A stretch of DNA of 64,000 bases from Sphingomonas sp. CBMAI 2297 (lineage in GTDB: Bacteria; Pseudomonadota; Alphaproteobacteria; Sphingomonadales; Sphingomonadaceae). This document shows positions 35,089 through 44,407 of this stretch, one piece after another. Position numbers and translations under genes: made by a program. How positions within the stretch are numbered: the stretch's first letter is position 1; the number at the start of each line of letters is the position of its first letter. Under the pieces are notes generated by a model. It searched no databases and was not told the DNA's origin. It was given only the letters and a program-made list of their open reading frames with translations. The DNA lies in assembly GCF_029870595.1 (NCBI RefSeq), contig NZ_JAPDIR010000002.1:1-64000 (forward strand), in the 5' to 3' direction.

Positions 35089-35808
35089 CTACGCGCCGCA
35101 GTCCCGCACCGCCTCGAGCACGATCGGCGCCCATTCGCGGCGGCAGATCAGCAGGTCGGGGATGCTCGTGCTGGCCTGGTTGTAGACGATCGGCGAACCG
35201 TCGATCCGCGAGGCATGGAGCCCCGCGGCGAGCGCCACCGCCACCGGCGCGCAATTGTCCCATTGATGCTGGCCGCCCGAATGGAGGTAGATCTCGGCCT
35301 CGCCGCGCACCACCGCCATTGCCTTGGCACCGGCCGAGCCCATGCCGATATGCACCGCGCCGATCCGCTCGCCCACGCCGGCGCAGAGCTGGCTTGGCCG
35401 GCTGCGGCTCACCAGCATGCGCGGCGGCAATTCACCCTCGGGCAGCGCGGGCGGGCAGTCGCTGGAGAGCGTGCAGCCGAGCCGGGGCAGGGCGACGGCG
35501 CCTACCGCCGCCCGGCCATCCACGGCCAGCGCGACATGCACCGCCCAATCCTCGCGCCGTTCCGCGAACTCGCGCGTGCCGTCGAGCGGATCGACGATCC
35601 ACACGCGCCGTGCCGACAGCCGGGCCGGATCGTCGGCGGATTCCTCGGAAAGGATCGCGTCGCCGGGCCTCGCCGCGCGCAGCCGGTCGAGGATGAGGAT
35701 ATTGGCCTCGCGGTCGCCGCGATCCCCGCCCGCGCATTCGTCCTGGATGCGCAGCAGCAGCGCACCCGCTTCGTCGGCGATCGCCCGGGCGAGTTCCGCG
35801 TCGGTCAA
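35089..35808 (-). CDS. cysQ: 3'(2'),5'-bisphosphate nucleotidase CysQ
   Basis: This encodes 239 residues, an inositol-monophosphatase-fold enzyme that turns PAP into AMP and phosphate, clearing the by-product of PAPS use. Metal-binding motifs are present: ILSEESADD, the diagnostic [10 protein letters not shown] (72-81) and [19 protein letters not shown] in place of the usual W-D-x-A-A. Its start overlaps the cysNC stop by 4 bases, placing it in the sulfate-activation operon. At this length it fits CysQ rather than SuhB. Confidence 0.9.
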   Translation of the reverse strand: MTDAELARAIADEAGALLLRIQDECAGGDRGDREANILILDRLRAARPGDAILSEESADDPARLSARRVWIVDPLDGTREFAERREDWAVHVALAVDGRAAVGAVALPRLGCTLSSDCPPALPEGELPPRMLVSRSRPSQLCAGVGERIGAVHIGMGSAGAKAMAVVRGEAEIYLHSGGQHQWDNCAPVAVALAAGLHASRIDGSPIVYNQASTSIPDLLICRREWAPIVLEAVRDCGA

Positions 35809-37718
35809 ATCACCGGACTCCAGGTGCCCATGATCGCTTCCACGATCCGCTCGGCGGCGGCTTCGGGCGTCTCCCTGGTCGTGTCCACCCGGATCTCCGG
35901 ATTCTGTGGCGCCTCATAGGGGCTCGAGATGCCGGTGAAATTGGCGATCTGGCCGGCGCGCGCCTTCTTGTAGAGCCCCTTCACGTCGCGCGCCTCGGCA
36001 ACCGCCAGCGGCGTGTCGACGAAGATCTCGAAGAACTCGCCCTCGGGCAGCAGCTTGCGGACCAGCTCGCGCTCGGCGCGGAAGGGCGAGATGAAGGCAG
36101 TGAGCACGATCAGCCCCGCATCGGTCATCAGCCGGGCGACTTCGCCGACGCGGCGGATATTCTCGATCCGGTCGGCATCGGTGAAGCCCAGATCCCGGTT
36201 GAGCCCGTGGCGGATATTGTCGCCGTCGAGCAGAAAACTGTGCTTGCCGAGCGCGTGGAGGCGCTTCTCCACCATGTTGGCGATGGTCGACTTGCCCGAG
36301 CCGGAGAGCCCGGTGAACCAGAGCAGCCGCGGCGCCTGGTGCTTCTGCCGGGCATGGGCCTCGCGGTTGATCTCCACCGCCTGCCAATGCACGTTCTGCG
36401 CGCGGCGCAGCGCGAAGTTGAGCATGCCCGCGGCCACGGTGGCGTTGGTCGCCTTGTCGATCAGGATGAAGCCGCCCAGATCCTTGCTCTCGGCATAGGG
36501 CTCGAAGACGATGCCGCGATCGGTATAGACCTCGGCCACGCCGATATCGTTGAGCCCCAGCGTCTTCACGCTAAGCTCGGCCATGGTGTTGACGCACACG
36601 GCATGGCGCGGCGGCTGGACGGTGGCGCTGACCATCTGGGTGCCGAGCTTGAGCCAATAGGCGCGGCCGGGGAGCATCTCGGCCTGATCCATCCATACGA
36701 TGGTGGCCTGGAACTGGTCGGCCACCTGGGGCGGCGCATCGGCGGCGGCGATCACGTCGCCGCGCGAGCAGTCGACTTCGTCGGCCAGCGTGATGGTCAC
36801 GCTCTCGCCCGCCACCGCCCCGGCCCGATCCCCGCCGAGCGCGACGATCCGCGCGACGCTGCTGGTCTGGCCCGAGGGCAGGATGCGCACCTTGTCGCCT
36901 GGGCTTATGCTGCCCGACGCGATCATGCCGGCGAACCCCCGGAAGTCGAGATTGGGGCGGTTCACCCATTGCACGGGCAGGCGGAAGGGCCGTGCGGCGT
37001 CCGCATCGGCATCGATCTGGACGCTCTCCAGATGCTCGAGCAGCGCCGGCCCCGCATGCCAGGGCGTGTTCGCGCTCGGGCCGGTGATGTTGTCGCCCTT
37101 GAAGCCCGAGATCGGGATCGGCGTGAAGCCGGCGATGCCGATGCTGTCGGCAAATCCGCGATAGTCCTCGACGATCGCGTCATAGACGGCCTGATCATAG
37201 CCGATCAGGTCCATCTTGTTCACCGCCAGCACGATGTGGCGGATGCCGAGCAGGTGGCAGAGGTACGAGTGCCGCCGCGTCTGGGTGAGCACGCCCTTGC
37301 GCGCGTCGATCAGGATCACGGCGAGATCGGCGGTCGACGCGCCGGTCACCATGTTGCGGGTATATTGCTCGTGGCCAGGCGTGTCGGCGACGATGAACTT
37401 GCGCTTTTCGGTCGCGAAGAAGCGATAGGCGACGTCGATGGTGATGCCCTGCTCGCGCTCGGCGGCGAGGCCGTCGACGAGCAGCGCGAAATCGATCTCC
37501 TGCCCTTGCGTGCCCAGCCGCTTGCTGTCGGCCTCGAGGCTGGCGAGCTGGTCCTCGAAGATCATCTTCGAATCATAGAGCAGCCGCCCGATGAGCGTGG
37601 ACTTGCCATCGTCCACGCTGCCGCAGGTGATGAAGCGCAGCAGCGACTTGTTCTGATGGAGCCGGAGATAGGCGGAGATGTCGGACGCGATGAGCGCGTC
37701 GGGGCGGTAGGAGGTCAT
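35805..37718 (-). CDS. cysN: Bifunctional sulfate adenylyltransferase subunit 1 / APS kinase
   Basis: This encodes 637 residues, a CysN-CysC fusion. The N-terminal GTPase (about 25-440) has GSVDDGKST (33-41), DTPGHEQY (112-119) and NKMD (167-170), followed by EF-Tu-like beta barrels. The C-terminal APS kinase domain (about 455-637) has P-loop GLSGSGKST (about 469-477) and [13 protein letters not shown]. With CysD it forms APS from ATP and sulfate, driven by GTP, and the kinase part makes PAPS. The gene is separated from cysD by a 157-base gap that holds a repeat, and it is coupled to cysQ. Confidence 0.96.
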   Translation of the reverse strand: MTSYRPDALIASDISAYLRLHQNKSLLRFITCGSVDDGKSTLIGRLLYDSKMIFEDQLASLEADSKRLGTQGQEIDFALLVDGLAAEREQGITIDVAYRFFATEKRKFIVADTPGHEQYTRNMVTGASTADLAVILIDARKGVLTQTRRHSYLCHLLGIRHIVLAVNKMDLIGYDQAVYDAIVEDYRGFADSIGIAGFTPIPISGFKGDNITGPSANTPWHAGPALLEHLESVQIDADADAARPFRLPVQWVNRPNLDFRGFAGMIASGSISPGDKVRILPSGQTSSVARIVALGGDRAGAVAGESVTITLADEVDCSRGDVIAAADAPPQVADQFQATIVWMDQAEMLPGRAYWLKLGTQMVSATVQPPRHAVCVNTMAELSVKTLGLNDIGVAEVYTDRGIVFEPYAESKDLGGFILIDKATNATVAAGMLNFALRRAQNVHWQAVEINREAHARQKHQAPRLLWFTGLSGSGKSTIANMVEKRLHALGKHSFLLDGDNIRHGLNRDLGFTDADRIENIRRVGEVARLMTDAGLIVLTAFISPFRAERELVRKLLPEGEFFEIFVDTPLAVAEARDVKGLYKKARAGQIANFTGISSPYEAPQNPEIRVDTTRETPEAAAERIVEAIMGTWSPVI

Positions 37719-37732
37719 GCGTGTTCCCCGAG

Positions 37733-37819
37733 CCCGTCATCCCCGCGCGGGCGGGGATCCAGAGTCACGGGCGACACGGCAGAGAAACCCTGGATTCCTG
37801 CCTGCGCGGGGATGACGGG
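37733..37819. repeat. Paired GTCATCCCCGC repeats inside the cysD-cysN gap
   Basis: The left arm 37733-37763 (CCCGTCATCCCCGCGCGGGC...) and inverted right arm 37788-37819 pair as in the 26103-26275 element, with a shorter loop and a few mismatches. The insertion splits an operon that is usually tightly packed, and could change the relative levels of cysD and cysN mRNA. Confidence 0.75.
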
Positions 37820-37875
37820 GAAAGGGGCGAGGGCGCCGGAAAAAGGGGCGAGAATGCGGGAAGAAGCGCGGGCCA

Positions 37876-38835
37876 TCAGAAATACCCCTCCTGCTTCTTC
37901 TTCTCCATGCTTGCCGCCTGGTCATGGTCGATCGCGCGGCCCTGGCGCTCCGAGGTCGTGGTCAGCAGCATCTCCCGGATCACGGCCTCCAACGTATCCG
38001 CCTCGCTCTCCACCGCGCCGGTCAGCGGATAGCAGCCGAGGGTGCGGAAACGCACCGAACGGGTGACCGGCACCTCGCCCGGGTTCAGCCGGAAGCGATC
38101 GTCGTCGACCATCAGGATCAGCCCGTCGCGCTCCACCGTCGGCCGCGGCGCGGCGAAATAGAGCGGGACGATCTCGATCCCCTCGGCGAGGATATATTGC
38201 CAGATGTCGAGCTCGGTCCAGTTGGAGAGCGGGAAGACGCGGATGCTCTCGCCCTTGTGCTTGCGGGCATTGTAGAGGTGCCACAGCTCGGGCCGCTGGT
38301 TCTTGGGATCCCAGCGGTGCGACGCGGTGCGGAAGCTGAACACGCGCTCCTTGGCGCGGCTCTTCTCCTCGTCGCGCCGCGCGCCGCCGAACGCCGCGTC
38401 GAAGCCATATTGGTCGAGCGCCTGCTTCAGTCCCTCGGTCTTCCACATGTCGGTATGGCGGCCGCCATGATCGAACGGGTTGATTCCCTGCGCCTCAGCC
38501 TCGGGATTCTTGTGGACGATCAGTTCCATGCCCGCGTCGCGCGCCGCCTTGTCGCGCAGATCGTACATCGCGCGGAACTTCCAGGTCGTATCGACATGGA
38601 GGAGCGGGAAGGGCGGGGGCGCCGGATAGAATGCCTTGCGCGCGAGGTGCAGCATCACCGCGCTGTCCTTGCCGATCGAATAGAGCATCACCGGACGCTC
38701 CGCCTCGGCGACGACTTCGCGCAGGATGTGGATGCTCTCGGCCTCGAGCCGCTGGAGATGCGTCAGCCGCGCGGGCGAAATCCCCCGGGTCGCGCCGATC
38801 GCCTGTGTCTCCGTCATGTTCCCGGAATGCAGCAT
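37876..38835 (-). CDS. cysD: Sulfate adenylyltransferase subunit 2
   Basis: This encodes 319 residues at most. It is an ATP-pyrophosphatase of the PAPS-reductase-like fold. The PP-loop is [16 protein letters not shown], followed by [18 protein letters not shown] and the [20 protein letters not shown] signature of CysD. It catalyses APS formation together with CysN. The start may be the first ATG (38835) or the seventh residue (38817), which is preceded by GGGAAC. The protein begins with a few extra residues before [13 protein letters not shown]. It follows nagA by 37 bases on the same strand without an obvious terminator. Confidence 0.95.
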   Translation of the reverse strand: MLHSGNMTETQAIGATRGISPARLTHLQRLEAESIHILREVVAEAERPVMLYSIGKDSAVMLHLARKAFYPAPPPFPLLHVDTTWKFRAMYDLRDKAARDAGMELIVHKNPEAEAQGINPFDHGGRHTDMWKTEGLKQALDQYGFDAAFGGARRDEEKSRAKERVFSFRTASHRWDPKNQRPELWHLYNARKHKGESIRVFPLSNWTELDIWQYILAEGIEIVPLYFAAPRPTVERDGLILMVDDDRFRLNPGEVPVTRSVRFRTLGCYPLTGAVESEADTLEAVIREMLLTTTSERQGRAIDHDQAASMEKKKQEGYF

Positions 38836-38872
38836 GGCGGGCGATTTAGGAAGCCGCCCGGGAACGCGCGAT

Positions 38873-40024
38873 CTAGTTTATGTTTAGGGCGGGATACCGG
38901 ACGGCCTCGCCGGAAATCCAGCTCTCCAGCACCGTCAGCTCCGCGTCCACCAGCACCAGGTCCGCCCGGAATCCGGGGGCGATCCGGCCCAGCTGCCCGC
39001 CCAGCCCCAGGAATGCGGCGGGGGTCGCCGCGGCCATGCGGGCGGCGACGTCCAGCCCGACCCGGCCCTGCGCCATCATCCCCTTGACCGCGCCCGCCAT
39101 GGTGAGCGTCGAGCCCGCCAGCGTGTCGTCGGCCCCGAGCAGCCGGTCGCCGTCGCGGTGGATTTCGCGGCCATGGATCAGGAACACCGTCTCGTCGCTC
39201 CCTACGCTCGGCATCGCGTCGGTCACCAGCATCAGCCGCTCGGGCCCCTTTGCCCGCAGCGCCACGCGGAGCGTCGCCGGATGCAGGTGATGGCCGTCGG
39301 CGATGATCCCGGCATAGACGTCGGGATCCTCGAGCGCCGCGCCCACCATGCCCGGCGCGCGGTTGAGCAGCGGGGACATGGCGTTGAAGACATGGGTGAA
39401 GCCGGTCAGCCCATTGTCGATCGCGTCGCGCACCGTCTCGTAGCGGGCATCCGAATGTCCGGCGGAGACGATCACGCCCGCCGCGGCCAGCCGGGCGATC
39501 TGCCCGGGAGTCGCGACTTCGGGCGCCAGCGTCACCAGCGTCTTGCCGCGGCGGCCCGATTCCAGCAGCGCGAGGAATTCGTCGCGCAGCGGCTGGATCT
39601 TGCTCTCGCTATGGATGCCCCGGCGCACCGGGTTGAGGAACGGCCCCTCGATATGGATGCCGAGCACGCCGGGGACGCCCGCCGCGATCGCGGCGTCCAC
39701 GGCGCGGATGCCGGCCTCAACCACGGACAGATCGTCGCTGATCAGGGTCGGCAGCAGGCCGGTGGTGCCGAAGCGCCGGTGCGTCTCGGCGATCACCCGG
39801 ATCGTCTCCACGCTCGGATCGTCGTTGAACAGCCGGCCGCCGCCGCCATTGACCTGCACGTCGACGAAGCCGGGGAGCAGCGTCGCTCCGCCCAGATCGA
39901 CGGTTTCCGCGCCGGCGGGCGGCGCAGGGAGGATCGCCGCGATCCGGTCGCCCTCGATCACCAGGCAGGCATCGTCGCGCCAGCCCTCGGCCAGCAGCAT
40001 GCGCCCGTTGACGAGCGCTCTCAC
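38873..40024 (-). CDS. nagA: N-acetylglucosamine-6-phosphate deacetylase
   Basis: This encodes 383 residues, an amidohydrolase-fold enzyme that removes acetate from GlcNAc-6-P. Family motifs are visible: [63 protein letters not shown] and the catalytic VTDAMPS aspartate. The residues after the first strand are V-Q-V-N, as in NagA, rather than the H-x-H of other amidohydrolases. It overlaps murQ by 4 bases, in an amino-sugar catabolic operon that feeds the glucosamine pool. Confidence 0.95.
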   Translation of the reverse strand: MRALVNGRMLLAEGWRDDACLVIEGDRIAAILPAPPAGAETVDLGGATLLPGFVDVQVNGGGGRLFNDDPSVETIRVIAETHRRFGTTGLLPTLISDDLSVVEAGIRAVDAAIAAGVPGVLGIHIEGPFLNPVRRGIHSESKIQPLRDEFLALLESGRRGKTLVTLAPEVATPGQIARLAAAGVIVSAGHSDARYETVRDAIDNGLTGFTHVFNAMSPLLNRAPGMVGAALEDPDVYAGIIADGHHLHPATLRVALRAKGPERLMLVTDAMPSVGSDETVFLIHGREIHRDGDRLLGADDTLAGSTLTMAGAVKGMMAQGRVGLDVAARMAAATPAAFLGLGGQLGRIAPGFRADLVLVDAELTVLESWISGEAVRYPALNIN

Positions 40025-40902
40025 GGCAGCACGTCCAGCACGGCGCCCAGGCTGCCCCGTGCCGCCGCCAGCCGCGCCTCGGCCTCCGCCGGGGCCAGGC
40101 CGCGCGCGATCAGCACCGCGCGCTTGATGTCGCGCCCGCCCGCATCGAGCGCCGTCTCGGCCGCGGGGCCGTCCACGTCCGCCAGCGCGCCGACCATGCG
40201 GATCGCACGGGCGCGCAGCTTGGCGTTCGAGACCTGCATGTTGACCATCAGTCCCTCATGAACGAGCCCCAGGCGCAACATGATCCCGGTGGAGAGGAGA
40301 TTCAGCGCGACTTTCTGCGCGGTGCCCGCCTTCATCCGGGTGGAGCCCGCCACCACTTCGCTGCCGGTATCGGCGAGGATCGCGTGCTCCGCCGCGGCCA
40401 GGACCGGGGTGCCGGCATTGTTGGCGAGAGCGATCGTCAGCGCGCCGGCGCCGCGCGCCGCCTCGAGCGCGGCCACCACATAGGGCGTGCGCCCGCTCGC
40501 CGCGACGCCGATCAGCACGTCGTTCGCGCCGATCTCCTCGGCGACGACGGCTGCCAGCGCGGCCTCGCGGCTGTCCTCCGCGCCCTCCTGGGTCCGGGTC
40601 AGCGCCGCCGGCCCGCCCGCGATCAGGAAGGCGAGGCGCTCGACCGGCCAGTTGAAGGTGGGCGTGAGCTCCACGCCGTCCTGCACGCCGATCCGGCCGG
40701 AGGTGCCCGCCCCGGCATAGGCGATGCGCCCGCCATGCCGCAGCCGCTCGGCGGCCGCGTCGATCGCCGCCGCCATCGCGCCGGCCTGGCTTTTCAGCGC
40801 TGCGATCGCCGCGAGCTGGGACTCGAGCATCGCCTCCACTGCCGCCTCGGTGGGCCAGCGGTCGATCTCGCGGTAACGGGGGTCTGCGGCTTCAGTCGGC
40901 AT
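40021..40902 (-). CDS. murQ: N-acetylmuramic acid 6-phosphate etherase
   Basis: This encodes 293 residues with a SIS-domain fold. Motifs are GGRIAYAGAGTSGRIGVQDGVELTPTF (about 57-83, carrying the catalytic Glu), IGVAASGRTPYVVAALEAA and the C-terminal RAVLIARGLAPAEAEARLAAA helix pair. MurQ cleaves the lactyl ether of MurNAc-6-P to give GlcNAc-6-P, the substrate of the next gene, nagA. It overlaps both neighbours (11 bases with the kinase gene, 4 with nagA). The first 40 residues are more divergent from the usual T-E-x-R-N-P start (here TEAADPRYREID). Confidence 0.92.
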   Translation of the reverse strand: MPTEAADPRYREIDRWPTEAAVEAMLESQLAAIAALKSQAGAMAAAIDAAAERLRHGGRIAYAGAGTSGRIGVQDGVELTPTFNWPVERLAFLIAGGPAALTRTQEGAEDSREAALAAVVAEEIGANDVLIGVAASGRTPYVVAALEAARGAGALTIALANNAGTPVLAAAEHAILADTGSEVVAGSTRMKAGTAQKVALNLLSTGIMLRLGLVHEGLMVNMQVSNAKLRARAIRMVGALADVDGPAAETALDAGGRDIKRAVLIARGLAPAEAEARLAAARGSLGAVLDVLP

Positions 40903-41785
40903 CGGACTTCCGGGTCGGGAGGGCAGTGGAGGGCAGGCCGGCGAGCAGCAACGCCCCGTCGAGCGGATCGGAGACCGCGTCGACGAGCCGCGCCACGGTG
41001 CGTGCGCGCAGCCAGGGCTTCATCCGCATCGCCAGCCCCCCGGCGAGCGCGCAGCGAACGGCCCCGCGCGCGAAGATCGTCTCGATGAATCGTTCGATGT
41101 GCAGCGCCGCGTCCTCCACGATCGAGCGGGCGATCGCGTCGTTGTTCTCGGCATAGTCCATCACCAGCGGGGCGAAGGCGGCATAGTCCTTCGGTGTCGC
41201 GGCATCCATCCAGGCGACCGCGCGGGCCGTGTCGTGCCCGAAGCCGGCAGTGACGGCGTGGCTGAGCGGCGTCACTTCGCTGCGCCCGTCGAGCGCGCGG
41301 AGCGCATGGCGCATCGCACTGAGGCCCAGCGCGGCACCGCTGCCCTCGTCGGAAATCGGAAAGCCATAGCCGCCGATCGTGAAGCTGGTGGTGCCCACCC
41401 GCACCTCGGCCACGCTGCCCGTGCCGATGATCAGGGTCGCACCCTCGACGCCGGCATGCGCGCCGAGATTGGCGATCGCCGCGTCGGTGACGAACTCGAT
41501 CGCGGCGAAGGGAAAGGGGAGGGCGGCGAGCTGCTCGCGCATTCCGGGGCGCGATATCCCGGCGATGCCCATGCCGGCCCGGATCGTCGAAACCTCGTCC
41601 TCGCCGAGTCCCGCCGCCGCGATCGCCTGGCCGGCGACGTCGCGCAGCACCGCGTGGAGCCGCTCGATGCCGATCCGCGTATTGGCCGGGCCGCTCTCGC
41701 CGGTGCCGAGGATGGTTCCGCGCTCGTCCGTCAGCCGGCTGCGGCAATGGCTGCCGCCCGCATCTATCCCGAGGAAATAGGCCAT
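40892..41785 (-). CDS. BadF/BadG-type N-acetylglucosamine kinase
   Basis: This encodes 297 residues, an ASKHA-fold sugar kinase. The phosphate-1 motif is FLGIDAGGSHCRSRL (4-18). A D-A-A-I-A-N loop, IIGTGSVAEV (phosphate 2) and GGYGFPISDEGSGAALGL follow, as in eukaryotic-like GlcNAc kinases of the BadF/BadG family. The likely product is GlcNAc-6-P or MurNAc-6-P, matching murQ and nagA downstream. GlcNAc versus MurNAc as substrate cannot be settled from sequence. It is the first gene of the operon, with TAGGGAGCGAGC before the ATG. No transporter gene is present in the operon. Confidence 0.88.
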   Translation of the reverse strand: MAYFLGIDAGGSHCRSRLTDERGTILGTGESGPANTRIGIERLHAVLRDVAGQAIAAAGLGEDEVSTIRAGMGIAGISRPGMREQLAALPFPFAAIEFVTDAAIANLGAHAGVEGATLIIGTGSVAEVRVGTTSFTIGGYGFPISDEGSGAALGLSAMRHALRALDGRSEVTPLSHAVTAGFGHDTARAVAWMDAATPKDYAAFAPLVMDYAENNDAIARSIVEDAALHIERFIETIFARGAVRCALAGGLAMRMKPWLRARTVARLVDAVSDPLDGALLLAGLPSTALPTRKSDAD

Positions 41786-41838
41786 GCTCGCTCCCTACAG
41801 CAGCCGGCGCGCATTTTGCCATGCCGAACCGCCCGGAG

Positions 41839-41861
41839 GGCCATAATCCGCGGATATGGCC
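41839..41861. terminator. Hairpin after the PAS-LuxR gene
   Basis: GGCCATA-atccgcgga-TATGGCC is a perfect 7-base stem starting nine bases past the LuxR-type gene stop (leftward reading) and upstream of the amino-sugar operon. No T-run is present. Confidence 0.35.
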
Positions 41862-41869
41862 GTTGTCGG

Positions 41870-42550
41870 TCAGATCAGGCCCTTGCGCACCGCGATCACC
41901 GCCGCGTGGATCTTGTTCGACGCCGAGAGCTTGCGCGTGGCGTTGACCAGGTGGAACTCCACCGTCCGCTGGCTGCGGCCCATGATCGTCGCGGTTTCCC
42001 AGGCGGTCTTGCCCAGGCTCACCCAGCGCAGGCATTCGATCTCGCGCTCGCTCAGCGCCGCGCCGGCGGCCCCGATCGCCGCGGCGGGATCGGGAATGTC
42101 CGGATCGCTGCGCGTCGCGGGGCGGGTGAAGGCGCGGGCGGCGGCGATCAGCGCGAAGTCGGTATTGTCGGTGATGCATCCCACCGCTTTGTGATGGCCG
42201 GATCCGGAGTCGAGCAACAGGCAGGCGACCGAGCGGATCCAGCGCGTCTGCCCGTCGGGCCGGATCAATCGGAAATCGACATGATAGCGCAGGTCGCGCG
42301 CGATCAGCTCCACGACCATGGCCAGGTCTATGGTGGTGGCCAGTTCCTCGTCTTCGGGGTGAATGAAGGGCCGGAAATCGGCAAGGCTGCGCACCATGTT
42401 GGGCTGCAGCCCGGTAATCTGATACCAGCGCGCGTCGCAGACGAGCAGATCGGCATCGATGTCATAGTCCCATAGCCCTACCTCAAGGGCCCTCAGGCGC
42501 AGTTCAAAGTCTTCGTCGGGGCGGGGCTCGGCGCTTTCCCCAGATGTCAT
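41870..42550 (-). CDS. PAS-LuxR transcriptional regulator
   Basis: This encodes 226 residues. A single PAS domain (about 15-132; FELRLRALEVGLWDYDIDADLLV ... FRLIRPDGQTRWIRSV) is followed by a LuxR-type helix-turn-helix (about 162-224; LSEREIECLRWVSLGKTAWETA ... RTVEFHLVNATRKLSASN). There is no receiver domain, so it is not a two-component output. It probably senses a small ligand or redox state. It is located just upstream of the amino-sugar operon and divergent from the small gene at 42743. Its targets are unknown, but regulation of the neighbouring operon is a reasonable guess. Confidence 0.9.
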   Translation of the reverse strand: MTSGESAEPRPDEDFELRLRALEVGLWDYDIDADLLVCDARWYQITGLQPNMVRSLADFRPFIHPEDEELATTIDLAMVVELIARDLRYHVDFRLIRPDGQTRWIRSVACLLLDSGSGHHKAVGCITDNTDFALIAAARAFTRPATRSDPDIPDPAAAIGAAGAALSEREIECLRWVSLGKTAWETATIMGRSQRTVEFHLVNATRKLSASNKIHAAVIAVRKGLI

Positions 42551-42677
42551 AACCCTCCAACCACAATCTTATCGTGTTCCGTCGGAGAACGTTTCCCAGA
42601 CGTCACGGTTCCTGTGTGGCCCTCGGCCAGCCCGGGGGCAAGGGTGATGGGAGACCCTCAGCGGCTCGCCGGAAACA

Positions 42678-42689
42678 CGTAAATTTACG
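42678..42689. promoter_or_regulatory. Perfect AT-rich palindrome in a divergent promoter region
   Basis: CGTAAATTTACG is a perfect 12-base palindrome with dyad symmetry in the 192-base gap between the divergent PAS-LuxR gene and the small gene at 42743. It stands out against GC-rich flanks. It may be an operator for the PAS-LuxR protein (inference). Confidence 0.35.
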
Positions 42690-42742
42690 AGTTTTCCCTC
42701 CTGTCCGCGGGGCGCAGGCTTCGCCCGAGACCAGTGAGACGA

Positions 42743-42988
42743 ATGACCATGCCAGCGAATGCGAAGCGCAAGGACCCCGATCTCGAACAGGATGCCGTCC
42801 CGGGCGGCCGGGTGACGCTGCGCGACGTGGCGATGCTTTCCGGCGAGGAGCTGGTGCTGCGCTTCGGCGGTTCCGCCGCGCAGCAGCTGGTGGACCTGAT
42901 CGTCGCCGCGATCCGCAAGGGCGATGACGACGAAGTGGCCGCGATCGACGGCCGGCTCCAGGAAGTGGAGCGGGCGTTACGGGGCTAG
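42743..42988 (+). CDS. Small protein of unknown function
   Basis: This encodes about 81 residues, cytoplasmic and charged, ending in a helix-rich half (AAQQLVDLIVAAIRKGDDDEVAAIDGRLQEVERALRG). There is no signal peptide, membrane helix or recognised domain. Starts at 42734 (GTG), 42743 and 42749 (both ATG) are possible and none has a strong ribosome site. It is convergent with gshA, and the shared gap is a strong hairpin. The composition is coding-like. Confidence 0.6.
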   Translation: MTMPANAKRKDPDLEQDAVPGGRVTLRDVAMLSGEELVLRFGGSAAQQLVDLIVAAIRKGDDDEVAAIDGRLQEVERALRG

Positions 42989-43000
42989 GCAGGGGATCTG

Positions 43001-43034
43001 GCCTTCCCGGCGTGCTCCCACGGGCCGGGAAGGC
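43001..43034. terminator. Bidirectional hairpin between convergent genes
   Basis: GCCTTCCCGGC (43001-43011) and GCCGGGAAGGC (43024-43034) form a perfect 11-base stem with a 12-base loop, exactly between the small gene and the gshA stop codon. It would serve both converging transcripts. No T-run is present. Confidence 0.55.
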
Positions 43035-44407
43035 TAGAAACGCGCTTCCTCATAGACGCGGCGGATATCGCCCTGCCAGTCGCCGTCGAAGCGGTCGAGC
43101 AGCACCTGGGCCGGCACCTTGCCGGTGCGCACCACTTCGCGCAGCGGATCGAGGAAGCCGGATTCATTGTCGCCCGAGGCGTTGAGCCGGGCGCGGGCGT
43201 TGAGGCCGGCGGCGGCGATGTCGAGCACTTCGCCGGCAATGTCCCTCAGCTTGCCGCCACCGGGCAGCGGCGCGTCGAGCGCCAGCTTCGGCACCGAGCT
43301 GCGCAGCGTCTCGCGCGCCTCCATCGACCAGTCCTTCACCAGCTCCCATGCCGCATCGAGCGCACCCTGATCGTAGAGCAGGCCGACCCAGAGCGCGGGG
43401 AGGGCGCAGATCCGCCCCCAGCGCCCGCCATCGGCGCCGCGCATCTCGAGAAAGGTCTTGAGGCGGACCTCGGGAAAGGCAGTGGAGAGATGGTCCGCCC
43501 AATCGTCCATCGTCGGCTTGTGGCCGGGATAGGCGGGCAGTTCGCCCTTCAGGAAGTCGCGGAAGCTCTGCCCGGCCGCGTCGATATATTTGCCGTCGCG
43601 GTAGACGAAGTACATCGGCACATCGAGCGCGTATTCGGCATAGCGTTCATAGCCGAAACCCGGTTCGAACACGAAGGGCAGCATGCCCGTTCGCGCCGGA
43701 TCGGTGTCCGACCAGATATGGCTGCGATAGCTCAGATAGCCGTTGGGCTTGCCTTCGGTGAAGGGCGAGTTGGCGAACAATGCCGTCGCCAGCGGCTGCA
43801 GCGCCAGGCCGACGCGGAACTTCTGCACCATGTCCGCTTCGGAGGCATAGTCCAGGTTCACCTGGATCGTGCAGGTGCGCAGCATCATGTCGAGGCCGAG
43901 ATTGCCCACCCGAGGCATGTGCCGCAGCATGATGCCATAGCGGCCCTTGGGCATGATCGGCAGCTCGGCGCGCGTCTTGTCGGGCCACATGCCCAGGCCG
44001 AGAAAGTTGAGGCCAAGCTTGTCGCCGACCTGCTTCACCTGCTCCAGGTGTCGCCCGGTCTCGCCGCAGGTCTCGTGGAGATTCTCGAGCGGCGCGCCCG
44101 AAAGCTCCAGCTGGCCGGCCGGCTCCAGGCTCACCGTGCCGTCCGGCCCCGAGAGCGCGATGACGTTGCCGCCTTCCAGCACCGGCTTCCAGCCGAACTG
44201 GGTCAGCTCGCCCAGCAGGTCGCGGATGCCGCCCTGCTCGTCATAGCTGGGAGCGTGGAAGTCCCGGGTCGCGAACACGAACTTCTCGTGCTCGGTGCCG
44301 ATGCGCCAGCGTTCCTTCGGCTTTTCGCCCCGGGCGAAATACTCGATCAGCTGGGCGCGATCCTCGATCGGGGCCGACACCTTGTTGCTTTCGGTCTTGG
44401 TGCTCAT
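43034..44407 (-). CDS. gshA: Glutamate--cysteine ligase (plant/alphaproteobacterial type)
   Basis: This encodes 457 residues, the size of alphaproteobacterial GshA (class 3, plant-like) rather than the longer E. coli form. Visible segments are WRIGTEHEKFVF, VSLEPAGQLELSGAPL, MPKGRYGIMLRHMPRVG, TCTIQVNLDYASEADM and FLEMRGADGGRW. It joins glutamate and cysteine in the first step of glutathione synthesis. The start at 44407 (MSTKTESNK) is used because longer frames run into the upstream amidase gene, with which it overlaps by 4 bases (ATGA). Confidence 0.95.
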   Translation of the reverse strand: MSTKTESNKVSAPIEDRAQLIEYFARGEKPKERWRIGTEHEKFVFATRDFHAPSYDEQGGIRDLLGELTQFGWKPVLEGGNVIALSGPDGTVSLEPAGQLELSGAPLENLHETCGETGRHLEQVKQVGDKLGLNFLGLGMWPDKTRAELPIMPKGRYGIMLRHMPRVGNLGLDMMLRTCTIQVNLDYASEADMVQKFRVGLALQPLATALFANSPFTEGKPNGYLSYRSHIWSDTDPARTGMLPFVFEPGFGYERYAEYALDVPMYFVYRDGKYIDAAGQSFRDFLKGELPAYPGHKPTMDDWADHLSTAFPEVRLKTFLEMRGADGGRWGRICALPALWVGLLYDQGALDAAWELVKDWSMEARETLRSSVPKLALDAPLPGGGKLRDIAGEVLDIAAAGLNARARLNASGDNESGFLDPLREVVRTGKVPAQVLLDRFDGDWQGDIRRVYEEARF

